Origin: Lingula anatina
Taxonomy: Eukaryota; Brachiopoda; Lingulata; Lingulida; Lingulidae
Assembly (NCBI RefSeq): GCF_001039355.2
Contig: NW_019775576.1
Location: 213,023-277,022, forward strand
DNA: 64,000 nucleotides
Reading direction: 5' to 3'
The first letter of the stretch is position 1; each line of letters starts with the position of its first letter. Below the pieces are notes generated by a model. That model worked only from the letters and a program-made list of their open reading frames with translations. It did not search any database and was not told the origin of the DNA. Below are positions 26,081 to 40,400 of the stretch, in pieces. A program made the position numbers and the translations under genes.

Positions 26081-29000
26081 AAAAGTAATGCTGACTGTAT
26101 AGAGGGGATCTGATGTGGGGAGTGAGGAGGGGAAAACTGAAAGATATAGATCGCATTCACAAAGAGCTGAGCCATGGCTTTACAAATCCTGGGACTAAAT
26201 ATGGCGGACGTACATGAAAGAAAAACTGCCTAATCTTTTAATAGTCTCTCCGCCTCTCACACGCCTCCCCATGTGTCGTCCCAATGGAGCCGAGATTTAA
26301 TGACCGTACCCCCGCAGGGACGAAGCATGGGGAGGCGTGTGAGAGGCGGAGAGACTATTAAAAGATTAGGCGGTTTTTCTTTCATGTACGTCTGCCATAT
26401 TTAGTTCCAGGATTTGTAAAGCCATGGCTCAACTCGTTGTGAATGCGATCATAGTGACAGCAATAAGTTCCAGCTCCTTAGTGACAGAAATACATACTGT
26501 ATGTCGGGGTACCAATACATCTTCTTTAAATATAATTGTAACATTAACAAATGTTATGAGCATCATCCTGCATTAGTATAAATCAAAGTCCTAGAACTCA
26601 CCCATCTTCACACACTTCACACACACCCAGAGGGGTCAACAGGTACACATAGTTGATCTGGGCAAAGTCCTTTTCCTAAATTTAGATTGAAAAAAAATCT
26701 ATAAGTAAAAAGAAACACTGCAAATAAATGATTATTTGCCTAACTGGATTTATATATATTTCACACCATGACCCATAAACTAAATAGCAAAGATTCATAT
26801 GTTTAACAGTAATCGTTGAAAGGGGCCTTATACTTACCCTATTATATTCTAGGTCTCCTTGCTTGCTTCCAAGCTTCAATCTTTTCACTGCCAAATCTTT
26901 CCCTTTCAGAGGACCATCATATGGATATACACCTGTTACATAAGACTCAATTAGTATTAAACAGCAAACAATTCTGTACAGCGAAACAAGCTTTGCCATC
27001 CACACCTGTCTATCACTCAATTACTTGAAAATTCCACTAGAGAAATTTTTATTCCCATTAAAAGATATAGTTACTACTAGCAGGCTTTCATCTGCAAAAG
27101 TATCAAATCACAACATGGTAATGAGCATTAAATAAATAGATACAAGTTTCCAAGTGTCAATCATAGATGTACCTGTAAAAACGCCCCCAAATCCACATTC
27201 CTCATCCGTGGCAATACAGTTTTTTGGTGCAAAATTTTCAGTGATCTTCTGCAAATGTTTGTATTCAAAGTAGTAAATGTTTTCTACGTCTGAAAAAATG
27301 GGCACAGAGTCCTCTTCTTCAACCTTTGGTTCTGTTGCTGGTGTCAGTGATGATGATGTTACTGTAGTTGAATTTTCTCCTCCCCCATTACTGGGCAGTT
27401 CTGAGACCCCTCCATTTAGGTTTAACTTAGCATTTTCTGATGGAATCGTTGACCCGCTTTCCAAATTATCCACAATCCCCGAATCCCCTCCTTGTGAAAA
27501 ATTAGAAACAAGTTGAATTCCGCTTTGATCTATACTGATGTCTTCTCCCTTTGTATCGCCAGGAAATTTCACAAATGTCTGGCTTGCATTGTCAGGAGTT
27601 GGGGTCAAGGTCTCTTCAAGGTCAAGGTCAGTGGTTTCAATGTCCATATTTGGTGGGTCTGATGAGGGAAATTTGTAAGGCTCATCTTCATTGGTTACTG
27701 ATTGAAGAGTGTTATATGCATCCTCATTGGCTGCAGGATGGTCAGTATTTTGAAATACTTCCAGTGACAGGTCACTCACGGGACGTTGGTTTGATAAGGT
27801 GCTGCTAGGTGTCTCTGGGATACTGCTTATGGAACTCGCAGGACTTTGGGTTCCAGTTCCTGAATCACTTGGGCGCAAAAATGGGCCACTTTCATCAGAA
27901 GACCCTGCAACACGAGAAGAAAGAGTGTGACTAGAATTTTAAAAAATCTACAGGTTTATTTAACATTAGTAACAATGATTATTCTCAAACTTCAATGCTC
28001 TTTGACAGTGCACAACTGCACTAGTCTAGTTATATACATACTTTCAATTCCTTTTGACATGAAACAGTTGTACTGTACTGCATTTTTAATCAACAATGTC
28101 AACTCAGTACAACTTCACTACTAATTCATAAAATGTGTTCTGAGATTTTGACATATTTCTAAAATGTTGACATATATCTAAAATAATCATTATCTATCTT
28201 TTTTCTACAATAAGGTGTTGTATGATAAAAAGCAGTATCTACATAATCAATAAATTGACAATGTGTCGAAATTATGATGTTTGTGATGTTGTAGAAAGTG
28301 TAGCACTGTCAGACCAAATTGGGGGGGGGGAGGGGGGGGGCAGGGGGTAGGGGGATTATCTGTTCTACTATCTCCACCCTATGCCCCAATCACAGTGTTA
28401 GATGATAGTTTGCAATTCCTTAGACAAATCAGTTATTATCTCAGTTTTAAGTATTTGGCCAATCACTGAAACAATTGTACAATTATCTTTAAGTTATCAA
28501 ATTCTCTGATGTGTGTTTTAGACAAAGTGTGGCAGTATGAAGTCTGCAGATATCCTCGACAACCTACCGCTGAAACTTCTTGGCAGTTGATGCTTCGTCA
28601 GTTTATCAATGTAGAATTCACAAGTTTCCTGCAAGTAATACAGTCAAAAAGATTCTTTTGAGCATTTACCTCACGTTTCCTGTAAGTACGAACATTCAAT
28701 CAGATTATTACCCTTAATTCATTATTACTTCTATCATTTTGAAAAAAAAGTTCTTTAAAAAAGAACAATAATTCTTCATTAAGTTCATGCACAATCAAAT
28801 AGTTAACAAATAACAGGTTTTAATAGTAATAGCAGGAAGAAGGGAGGCTGGGGTAGCGCTAACACTCGCCAATTTAGCCAAATGCTAACACTGACTTAAA
28901 TTGGCTAAAGAAAAAGGGCTAGATTTGACATGTTTTAGCCAAATTATAGCCATTTTAATAACAAATTGACAAAAGTGTGGTGATATGGCTATATAAGCAA

Positions 29001-32000
29001 AAAAAAATTGCAAGCGCTACCCCAGGGAGGGAATAATGAAGGGAGGAATGGACAAAAAAAGAATTCATCATTGGATGTAAAAGACATTTTATGGATTTCT
29101 TCTCATACTTACCCCAGGGTATTTCTGTATATATCTTTTAATAAGCTTTCTGGTAAATCCCATTTCTCTCAACCTTTTACTCATTTCATCATCTGCAGGT
29201 GCTTGAACAAAAATGGGAAAAATGATTCATTAATCTATCCATTTATGAACTAACTTGATCTGTCTTATTCTTTTAAATAATTTTCAACATTTCTTCATAT
29301 CATCAGTTATCATTTTTCTTACTGGCTCTATTTAGTCAATTAGCTATAAATACTAAATGAGTTTCATTTTATGCTTTTCTATAATATCAATAACATGATT
29401 TTACTCTTACTTTGTTTGGATAAATATAACTCTGTAAACTAACATCCATTTATCAATCTCCCTTTCTCTTTTCCACATATTATGGTTGTTTTCTGTAATT
29501 TACTTTTTAATTTTTCTATTTGATTACAAAAACAGATTGAAAAAATGTTGAGTGGTAGACAATTTCAGTCTTAATTTCATCAGTGAAACTGGCCCCGATA
29601 AATGAACCACACATATCACGTTTTCCGCCATCAAAACAATGGCCATTTCCCTTAATGTTATAATCAATGAGTATGAGGCAACTTAAGCATCCCCTTAATG
29701 TGTTCAATATGCTATATGGTACAGTAGCTTAACTGCTCACAGTGGGTTATTTTGTTTGCTAATAATGTTCCGACTGTGTTTGATATACTGTGCAGTAATT
29801 GACTTCAATGTTACAGTAACTGTTACAGGTTAGACGCATATAAGACTTTTTGGTTATGAATATCATAAAAATTGGTTGATTCAGTAAAATTCAACATGAT
29901 TTCTATGCTTCTTATTTTGTCCCATGAATGTACGTCACTCTTGAATATGAAAAATGTTTATGTGTTTATGTATATTTAACTGCAATTCAATAATACAAAC
30001 AATAATTAATATATAGATTTTGACAAAAATAGACACAAACAGGTAGAAATTTTATTTCTAAAACACAGACAAAAGGATAAGTTTTCTCTCTTCTTTCTTG
30101 CTTTTAAGCACATTTAAAACTAAATCATTACGAAAATTTAAGTTGACACAACATGTTAATCAAGCTAGCACATTCAAATAGTAGATTTTTGCTCCTGGAC
30201 CAACTCTTGGTGAAATATTGATTGCAATTCATTTATGTTCATTTTGAATTATTAAATCTTGGTTATTATAACAAAGATGAACTTACTCATGGCTTTGGAT
30301 TGTGAGTTTTCCTTAAACTGTTGCAGTGTTTTCTGATGTGCCTCCAGTAACTTCAGGGAGTAAAATTCTGCAGATTTCTTCAATGAAAAAGAAAATACAT
30401 GTTCTTAAAACTCGTTGCTTTGTAAATATTTTAAGTATAAAAACATTTTAAAATCACTTAAAATAATAAAAACAACTGAGTAATATATTCCAAGGGAAGA
30501 AAATAAATTAAGACACGTGCACACAAGTTCTAAATTTAAACTGATTCGTGACTATTAAGAGCATCAGATAATGCTGCAGATCGGATTTTGCTTGTTAATC
30601 AAAACTGTTGTATCATCTTAAACTACATTAAATTTAATATTTCAATGTAATTTTCACAAATGACAAAGAAAAAAATGTTATTTTAATTTAATTGTTTCAA
30701 AGTCATATATAAAACAAGTTCAGTTATCAAATACAAACCAACCAACAAACTAAATAAATAAATAAACTCACGTCAGGATATGCCTTCATCACATCAAACA
30801 CAGAGGCATACTCAAAGCCTAGATCTATCAATTTCTCAAAAGTTGAAGACCAGTTTGCACCGTCTCCAGATGCTGAAAAGAATAAAATGTATGTGACCAA
30901 ATGAATAATAAATTTTAAAAATCTGTCAAGAGCGACAAAATATTCAATGGGGCCAATCAGAATAGTTGATCTGAGTACTTACTGATCCGCCAATTAAATA
31001 TGGCCAACACCACTTCAAAAGAGATGCTGCTGATCCTGTGGTCTCTCTGCCTCCACACACACCTTTAAACAAATTAAAGCTCAGCTCCAAGGTTTATTTG
31101 CTAGGCCCCTGCTGCAATGTCGGGTGTAGAGGTGGGGAGACCATCATGGAATTAGCAGCATCTTGCTTCCGAAGTGGTGTTGGCCATATTTGATCGGTGG
31201 ATCAGTTAGTACTGGGATCATCTATTCTGAATGGCCCCATTAACTGTGTCCTGAAGGACTTCATGAAAAGTATCATATTTTGCCTATTGCTGCCAATAAT
31301 GAAATATCATTTAAATTATAATTTTGTTATTCAGATCACTTATTGCATTGTAAAAATAAAAATTATACAAAAAATGCAAAGTTCTTAGTGTTTTGTTCAG
31401 GAAGGTGTCCAGTAACTTAAGTCTCCTACACCTTCCTTACTAAAATAACAATCTGTCCTGAGAAAATTTTATTTTTTCCTCAAAATTACTTAATATTGAA
31501 ATTATCTTTAATATTAATAAAATTATCCTACCACTGCCAATGGAAAGTGTATCCTCATCACCTAGGCTAGTAGCACTGGCCATCAAACCTCTAATCCCAG
31601 CACTGGGAGATGACCTTTGAACTCCTGCCATTTGACCTTCACCCTGTTCAAGATTTGGATACAGAAGCTCAGATGATTGAGACCCCCTGTTATTGAATTG
31701 GGATCCCCAGTTGTTATTGCTGGATTGTATTCCTCCATTGCTTAAACTTTGCTCTGCTGATTGCTGCATTTCTGTGGTTTGAACAGGTGTTGTCATCTGA
31801 AACATTGGGGACTCCCTTTCCATTACATCTGTGAAATTCTCTCTGTCATCTAGTAGGTTAGCAAGATGCTTAGGTCCTTCACGATGTAATGCATTAACAA
31901 GAGTCTCAAAGGCTTTTGGTCCACTTCTTTTTACATGTCCTAAGAACTCCCAAACTTTGTCTGACCTGATTGACTTTGCCTGTAAATGACAAAAAAAGGA

Positions 32001-33947
32001 ATAAATAAATAAATAAATAAATAAACTAGAGGATCAGAGAGGCGATACCGCCTCCGAATATTGTACCACCAGCTGGAGCAAGCGCATTCGTATAAACCCC
32101 CACATACACAAAATAAGGGACATAGCCACCAGTCTTGTGCTTGACAAGCTGTAAAAATGCAATCAACAAGAATTTTCAAAATATGCAAAAAACATATATG
32201 ACTAAAAATGGTACAATCAAAGTTAAGTTCATCGTAAGGTAGGTCAAAGGTCAATTTCAAGGTCACAGTAAATTGCCAGTATATGAATTCTTATTCAACT
32301 TCAATAGTAACTATGGATCTATCTCTGCCAGATTTGGAGATAAAAGGGAACCAAAATTTGCAAAGTTCACTTCATGGTGAAAAGTAGGTCAAAGGTCAAT
32401 TTCAAGGTCACATTTAGATTGCCAATATATGACTTCCTATTCAAGTTCAATAGTAACTATGGACCTATCTCTGCCAGTTTTGGAGATAAAAGGGAAGCAA
32501 AATTTGCAAAGTTCAGTTCATGGTNAATAACATACTATAAATGTCCAACTAGCTTTTGACAATTTGAAAAATCTCCTCTTCATATTGAAATTGGTAACTT
32601 TAACAAACATCTTGCTGAGCCCATGTTTCATGTTTCATTTCATAATACCCCTGGGCCAGTATGTAAATAATTTATCAAAATCTGAAAATTCTCTTCACCA
32701 TTCATACACCTATTCAGATGAGTACTAGTACAACTGGAAATCAAATCCTAGACATGTACTAGTACATCAACATCCTTGTAGCTGGTGGTGCAATCACCCT
32801 AAACCAATTATGATTAATTCCACGATTCTCTTCCCCATTCTCAGAATCATGAACACAGTCACTTGATCTCATTTTACCTTCAGAAGGTATGGCAGAATGT
32901 TAACATTTACAGATTATCCAACATGACATGCTAACAGCTTTTTTTACTGGTCTGGAAGAGATCTTTGACATTTTCAAACTGTGGTTAATTTCTGATTGAG
33001 TATATATATTTAGGTCATCCTTGTCGAAAGGTTCCTTCAACACTACATGTAAAGACTGCTTTTGGTTAAATTTTACTGTGTCGGTTTTTTAATCTGTTAA
33101 TATATATTTTTTATCAGCTCTTTGAGCTAACTAAACATACTGCTATATCACTGTTACAGTTATACATTTTTTTCTGTTGAGAACTTTTTACTCCTGAAGG
33201 TTTTCTCATTTTTAAAAACCGAAAAAGGTTCTGGTCACGAGGTCTCAAAATAATCAGTTAAGACCAAGGTTTAAACACAAATTCATGTGCAGAGCTACAA
33301 ACCAAACAACTCTTCCTAATGCATTATCATTATTTAAATTACTATTATTAAATAGTCAGTGAGATCCTGGCAAAAATTAAGACAATGGCAGAAATACCTG
33401 AATGCCTTTGCTAGATTTTCCAATTCTCAATGTTAAAAGTAAAACAACTCTGTCCTTCTTTATTAGACAATCAAGCATTATTGTATCCACCCCTTACCCA
33501 TAGATGTCACTGTTTAACTTGACAGACCACACTATAACTCAAATCAAAATATATAATTTACAATTCCCAATTTCTTGAAATTTTGTTTGGAATTTAAAAA
33601 AAGGTAGACTTCAAGCTTTTGTTGTATTGATTATGTTTGTCTGCTGTGAAAAATGAGCTCAGCAGAGAAAAGCTGGAAGTCAATAAAATAACCATTTATA
33701 ACTTCACAAATTGGCAACTAACTATCAAGCCAATTTTTAACTCATACATTCTGTGACAGATACTGGGAGGTAATGAAGCTCAAAAATCCATTTCTCAATC
33801 ACATAAAAACTGAGCAAATAGAGCTGTGCTGCTTTCAGAACATTTCTCAATCAATATCACTCCACAATAATTGATGCTGGATAAACATGACTAAAATGTC
33901 TTTCTATATATCTCAGTCACCCACTAACTTTCTCTCTTTCTCTCTCC

Positions 33948-33983
<36 letters not shown>

Positions 33984-34184
33984 TTTGCATGCACACAAAC
34001 ATTTGAAAAGGCCTTCATACACTTACATTGTATAAATGACACACTTACACACATGTACACAAAAACAAGTACAAACACTTCTACAAGCTGTCACACACTC
34101 AGATTGTACAAGTGACACACACACACAAGCACACGCCCACACAAGACTTGCATGAAAACTTATCTCTAGAGTTAGATGCGCATG

Positions 34185-34279
<95 letters not shown>

Positions 34280-37200
34280 GAAAAAATGGTCTAGCATTCA
34301 ACTGAGCCACCCCAATCTAAATCTCAAATCTCACCCGAGTACCAGTACCCAGTATAACACCCCTTCTCAAACATACAGCTGTAGAATGATATTATCCAGC
34401 TCAGGTTATATGGAAAGTAAAAACATAACATTACATGGAAATACTAATGAGTCACTCTGATGCAAAAATAGATTATAAAGAGCTGCTGGCTTCATACTTG
34501 ATAATTCATGTTTGAGTCAGATGGTGTATAGATAGATGTTGGGTTTAAAGTAACACATTTACCTCAAAAACGGCAAAAAATTAAGACTTACTAGTCATCC
34601 CTTTCCTCCAAAGCAATGACAAATTGCTTAGCAACTTATAAATAATGAAGTTTATGCAAGGGTGTCACCGTCAATATTTTGCAGCATAGTTGGCCCTCAC
34701 CCTAGCATTTATCTCTAAATTATCTAGAATAGCTAAAAAATATTTCAACAAAATCAACATTTTAGGTCGAAGTGGGGGAAAAAATGGCAAACTCTTATAA
34801 TAGTACATAAATGTCATTTTCTGTAGTCAAAGAAAACTAATATCTAGCATTTATGGAAAAGATTATATGTATGTGTGAACCTGAAAGCAGACATAAAATA
34901 TTGACTCAGACTGTAAAAGAGACATTTTATGGTTTCACTTGCCAATTCTGAGCTATCGTAACTAAATCTTCACTTTATGTATTACATCCTCTTCTATACA
35001 CCCTCCATGATAAGAGGAAGTATACCCACAATAAAAACACACAAAGTCCAAAGATTTTTACTTGTACACAAGCGAAACATTATGCAAACTTACTTGCTAG
35101 CTCGCAGCCAACACCGCCAAAGACTTTCATTAGAATGACGTTCCTATACATAACTGGCCACCAGGTGGACTCAGTGCAGGCCCCACCCGAAGGTTGGCCG
35201 TAATGTTAAATAATTGTGTAATGGTCTTTAAACAACATCTATACCATGCCAATGAATATTTTTGATCGAAAAAAAAAACATAAAACAAAAAACATAATAT
35301 ATAGTTGAATAATTTGTCTCATCTGGTGACATCTTGAACCTACATTCATCTTACTATATAGTTAAAATTTGTCTGAATACAAGTACGCCCCTAGATTTGT
35401 GCCAGGTTCTTCTCCAATCTGAATGATTATCTAAAAAATGATGCCATTTATCATTCTCATCTTAAAGAAGCCATTTCTCATTTTGCTGAAAGCAAACATT
35501 TCTCTTCAAGCATTCGAGAGCAAATTCATCTTTGCCAGAGTCGATAACACGTTTCAGACCATTTGCTGAAATTTCTGCAGTCAAATCTCAATTTTTTGAC
35601 ATCAGATAAATCACTGACAATTTCCAACTGACACATCAGAAAAAAATTTTTTTTTCATATAAGTGCTTCACATACTTACATAATATTGTAGACAGTGACT
35701 TGTTCAAGATTCTCCCTTATTGCATCTTCATGCCACGTGAGGTCTTATACATAATACATAATACAGTAAACCAAAGCTGACTAGTAAAAGATGCAAACGA
35801 CCTTCTGGGAAACAACAGTTAATGCTTAGGGAACTGGTGTGCATAATCTAACCTCCCTTTTTTTCTTTCATAATAACACATGACATCCTGCTTACACTCA
35901 AAAGACTAAATAAAGGCTCCATAGACCGACATCTTTGTACTTAAATAAAACCAGCACTGACACATTAAAGGCCAATATACACTTACAGTAACCAAACATA
36001 GCATGGAGTATACATCATACATGATTAAACATCAAAGAACACATGATATCAGCCTTTGCTATAATTTTACTGAAATCAAAAACTGTAACCACTCAATTTC
36101 CTTTCTTTCATTTCTCAACAGTCTCTGCAGTGAATGACATAAATCTGACTATATATGCATATGCCAGATATATACAATTTTGGACATTTTCAAATTGCAT
36201 ATTTTTTGTCTACAACACATTCTTCCCTCACAAATGACACACCAAATATACTTCAAATTTTTTTACAGCACATAAGAAACAATTAAATAAAGTACACTTT
36301 TCTATCACCTGTATTTTTGTCTTCTTCTGAAAAAAAGTAAAACACTTACATTCAATATGTAGCTACACCTGTGATAACCACTCCTCTTCTTTATCTCACA
36401 TAGCAGAACACTTTGTCTAAGGGTACTCTTCAAACAAGTATGGTAATTACTCACTCAATTTGAACAGAAATGATTAAAAAGTTCTCCAAAAACAAGTTTA
36501 GGTAATTTTATTAAATCGATGAAAAACTACATGGTTACAATGATTAGAAAGTAAATGTTGTTCATGTCATAAGGTGTATTAATGTGAATAACTCAAAAGC
36601 CTGAATCTTACAAAAAAATTAAAATATATAAGCCTGAATTAATGATAAAATATAGTCCTGAATAAATGATAAGTTTAAAATTTGTGAGGAATTACCATAC
36701 CTCCCTTCACCCTGTACTATCAACAAAAAGGGTGGTACCATTTCAAAAGTTCACCTTGTTCAAGCATCCTACAGCAATGGCAAAGTTCACACATTGCAAA
36801 ATGCCAGAAATGATACCAATCCATCCTTAGCATAAATGAATCTACATTATGGATCGATGTAATGGAACCAACCTTATTGAGTACATTACCTCACACAGAA
36901 ACCAGGGCACAAGATTCCAGCTGCTCATCACATATGTAGCTCTCACTAAAAGACAATCATGTTCCCACATGCCATGTGTGCAAAATGTCATCTCTATGTA
37001 CAGTACATACACAGGTCTAATTTATAATTTAGTCAATAATGCTTTGTTTTATTAAATGAGATTATAATGTCATCAATAAGATAAGCAACAGATCATACTT
37101 TCGAAGAGTATAATGCTGGCGCCCAAATATTGAGAAAGCAAACCAGTTCTAGAGTTTTGATCACTTGCAATGTTGCACATGAGTGAACTTGCACACTTCG

Positions 37201-37440
37201 TCATGCTTGTTGATATAAAGTGATCATGATTCCAGGGAGGCCCATCTGGGGCACCCTGAGTTTCTGAGGCAATTTAATGAGAAACTCACCTCTATTATCA
37301 ATATGCCTATATGCTCTCTTCAAGAAATACAGGGAAATTCAGGGTGATCTAAAGTGTCTGTTATAAGGTTATGTTCAGATGGTTTGAACAAAGAAAGTTT
37401 TAAGTTACAGAAAGAAGCCTCCTGAACATGTGCCTTTCAT

Positions 37441-37479
<39 letters not shown>

Positions 37480-40400
37480 TTCCATCACAGATTGCACTGA
37501 ACATTTATCAAACAGAAAGGATTACAGATACAAGTGTGGTAAAAATTTAGAAAAAAATGAATAAAGATTCAAAATAAATACAGTACATACTTTCATAATA
37601 TCATATAGTACTACTAGCTTAAATTTTATTAACAACAATTATAATATCAATGATTATTACATAACTACTTCTACAGCTTATACTACTACTAGTACTTGTA
37701 AGTTCAATAAGAAGAAGAAGAAGAAGAAGACCAATATACTTGTAAAAATCTTTACGAAAATAATAATAACCTCTTCTTCTTGGAATGTGACTAAGATGTT
37801 TTTGCTAAAACTGATTTGAACAGGGCCCAAATTGATTTCCTGGATTTCTGGACAATAACAGGAAATCCGTCTCACATATGTCAGAGGAGATTACACAAGG
37901 CTGTTTATATGATTTTACAGGTATTATAACTCAAAGCCAGGTTCATGAAAAAAAAAAAAACTGTGTATGTCTATTCCCATTGGGTTGACTTTGCAAGTTG
38001 ACCCAAATGGATTGTAAGCTGGCTCAACTGCTGGAAGTGTGAGGCCCATTTCCAGTAGACATAGGACAGAGTAATATACCACATCCTTTGTTGTGCTACT
38101 TCTTCTAACCTTCATTTTGACAGTAAGCCAATCTGACCCTTCTGTAGTCCCACCTACCTCGACTAAGACTGCACTCCCAGAGACTTAGATCGATCCATCT
38201 GGATCGACCTAACACCCTGGGGGTTCACCCTAAATTGCTGTCAGCCGAGCGTACACTATAGTTAATTACCCCCTTACAGCTTTTAGTAGGCAGGGCAGAC
38301 ATTTAAGCCTGTTAAGCTGACACCAAGCTAGTGAGACTCCCCAGGGGGATAGATTGATTTAAAAATCTATGGGAATGCAGTCTAAAAGTAAAACTGCAGT
38401 AAATCATATGCCTTTTATTGATTTCAGTCATAAGCAGATTGTGTGCCGAGAGAGTGCATGCTAAGTTAGATGGGCCCAAAGCCAGTGGAAACAGGTCTTT
38501 ACATTACTAAGTTGTTACTGACGTGAAATAGTCTGTTGATGTGTCAGTGCATATTAATCAGGGCACAGATATCATAACTGAAACTTAATTCAAACATTGT
38601 GTATGAAGAGTTATTCCAAAGTATTTTTTCCTCCTTTAATTAAGGTTTTCTCCTCCCAGCAACTTCTATTCCAAAATTGCGTGCAGTAAAAAAAAATTAT
38701 CTTGGTTAAGGGATATAAAGGAAGGGAGGAATTTTATAGAGGGGGTGTTATGAAGGGGAAATACAATGCAGATTGACACCACAATAGATTTCATAAATAC
38801 CAGTAAAGTATGGAAGAAAAGAAATCAATGATTCTCTACAATAATGTAATTTTAATGTAGAAAATATCAGAAGAAATACATTACAGTTTACGTACAACCT
38901 CACCCAGAAAATGGAATGCAATTCTACATCAAACTGATGACAAACTTAATCAGTAGTAAGTTGATATATCATTTTCTATACACTCTTTCACCAATGGTAT
39001 TTTCCACTTGGAAAATATCCCAGAAAAAAAATAATATGAAGTTTGACATCAAACTTACTAACAAGCAGCTAAGAGGCTGATACAAAATGGCACATGGGTG
39101 CATCAAGACCCTTTTCACTCAATTGGTTTAATTCCTCTGCCCCTGCTGAGATGGCAGGCATGGGAGATGTGATCTCTCTAGTAATATAAATTATGATTTT
39201 CTAAAACTATGTAACCCATTTATTTTAATTTAAAAAAAAACCAAAAATAAGATTGGGTGTATGTCACCCAGTAAGTTTTCACATGGATGATATTGATAAA
39301 TTTGGACAAAGCAAAATTTTGGAATAAGTTGGGTGTTGGAAATTTTTAAGTATTTACCATACAATACTCTCAAGTACAGACTGTTTACAAAGGTGATGGA
39401 TAACTGGCTTGGGCATCTGCATGTGAGACTATACAGAAAAGGGTACTAGTACATTAATTTTCTCTCTGGCATTTTCTTTAGAAATGACAGAGAGCTCTTA
39501 ATACATTTTAAAATCCATATTTGAGTTATTCAATAAATCTGTACATATTAACATCACAAGAAGTGTTATTTTTATGATATTTCAACTGTTGTGCCCATAT
39601 ATATATTTAAAACTACATAAAATTTCATTCAGATTTACTCTATGCACACCACCACTATATCTAAGGTTTATTTGTTGCCATACATCTTCATTTCAATGGT
39701 CTTTACCGCCCAAGCACTCACTTATTTCCAACCTTAAAAGCATGCTGATTTAGTAACTATCAATGTAGAATGCTTCAGTACTTTGGTGGGTTTTACTCTA
39801 TAAAAAGTCTCTAACACAACTGTCAACAACATACTGTGACTTTGGAGTTACAACTCAGAGTTTGATAGATAATTTAATATCTATATCAAGGTGGTTTTTT
39901 TACCTTTAGAGTCTCAAGTACTAAAATATATCATATATCATATATACAAGTATACAGTTTTGAAGGTGATGAATTGTGCATGTTTACATCACAGTGGTTT
40001 GACCTCTCAGGTATGTTTTAAAGCATGATAGTAACATTTAGGTTGCATTCAACACCATTCTTATAAAAAATTTCAGGCTAACTTCTAGGAGTAGAGCTTT
40101 CGAGACAGGATGAATAATCAATCAAGACAACAACTGATTAATCAAACAGGTAAACTTTCTGGCATCCACAATCGGAAGAATCCAGGACTGATGGCTTGAC
40201 TTCTGGAAAATTGCGACAGAACACTGCAACAGTTGATGCAGTGGCCAGCATCATAAATGACAATTACAGTAGAAATATGTGCTGATTTGTTTCCCGTAGG
40301 GCACAGTTTCCTGTAAATAGCACCAACACTCACCACAAATGAATAAACTAGATTATTTCAATGCAGGCCTGTAGCCAGCAACTTCAAAAGTGTAGGTTTT

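Noticed and set aside
34023-34460. Cys/Val and Thr/His repeat ORFs
   Set aside because: Translations of the CA microsatellite.
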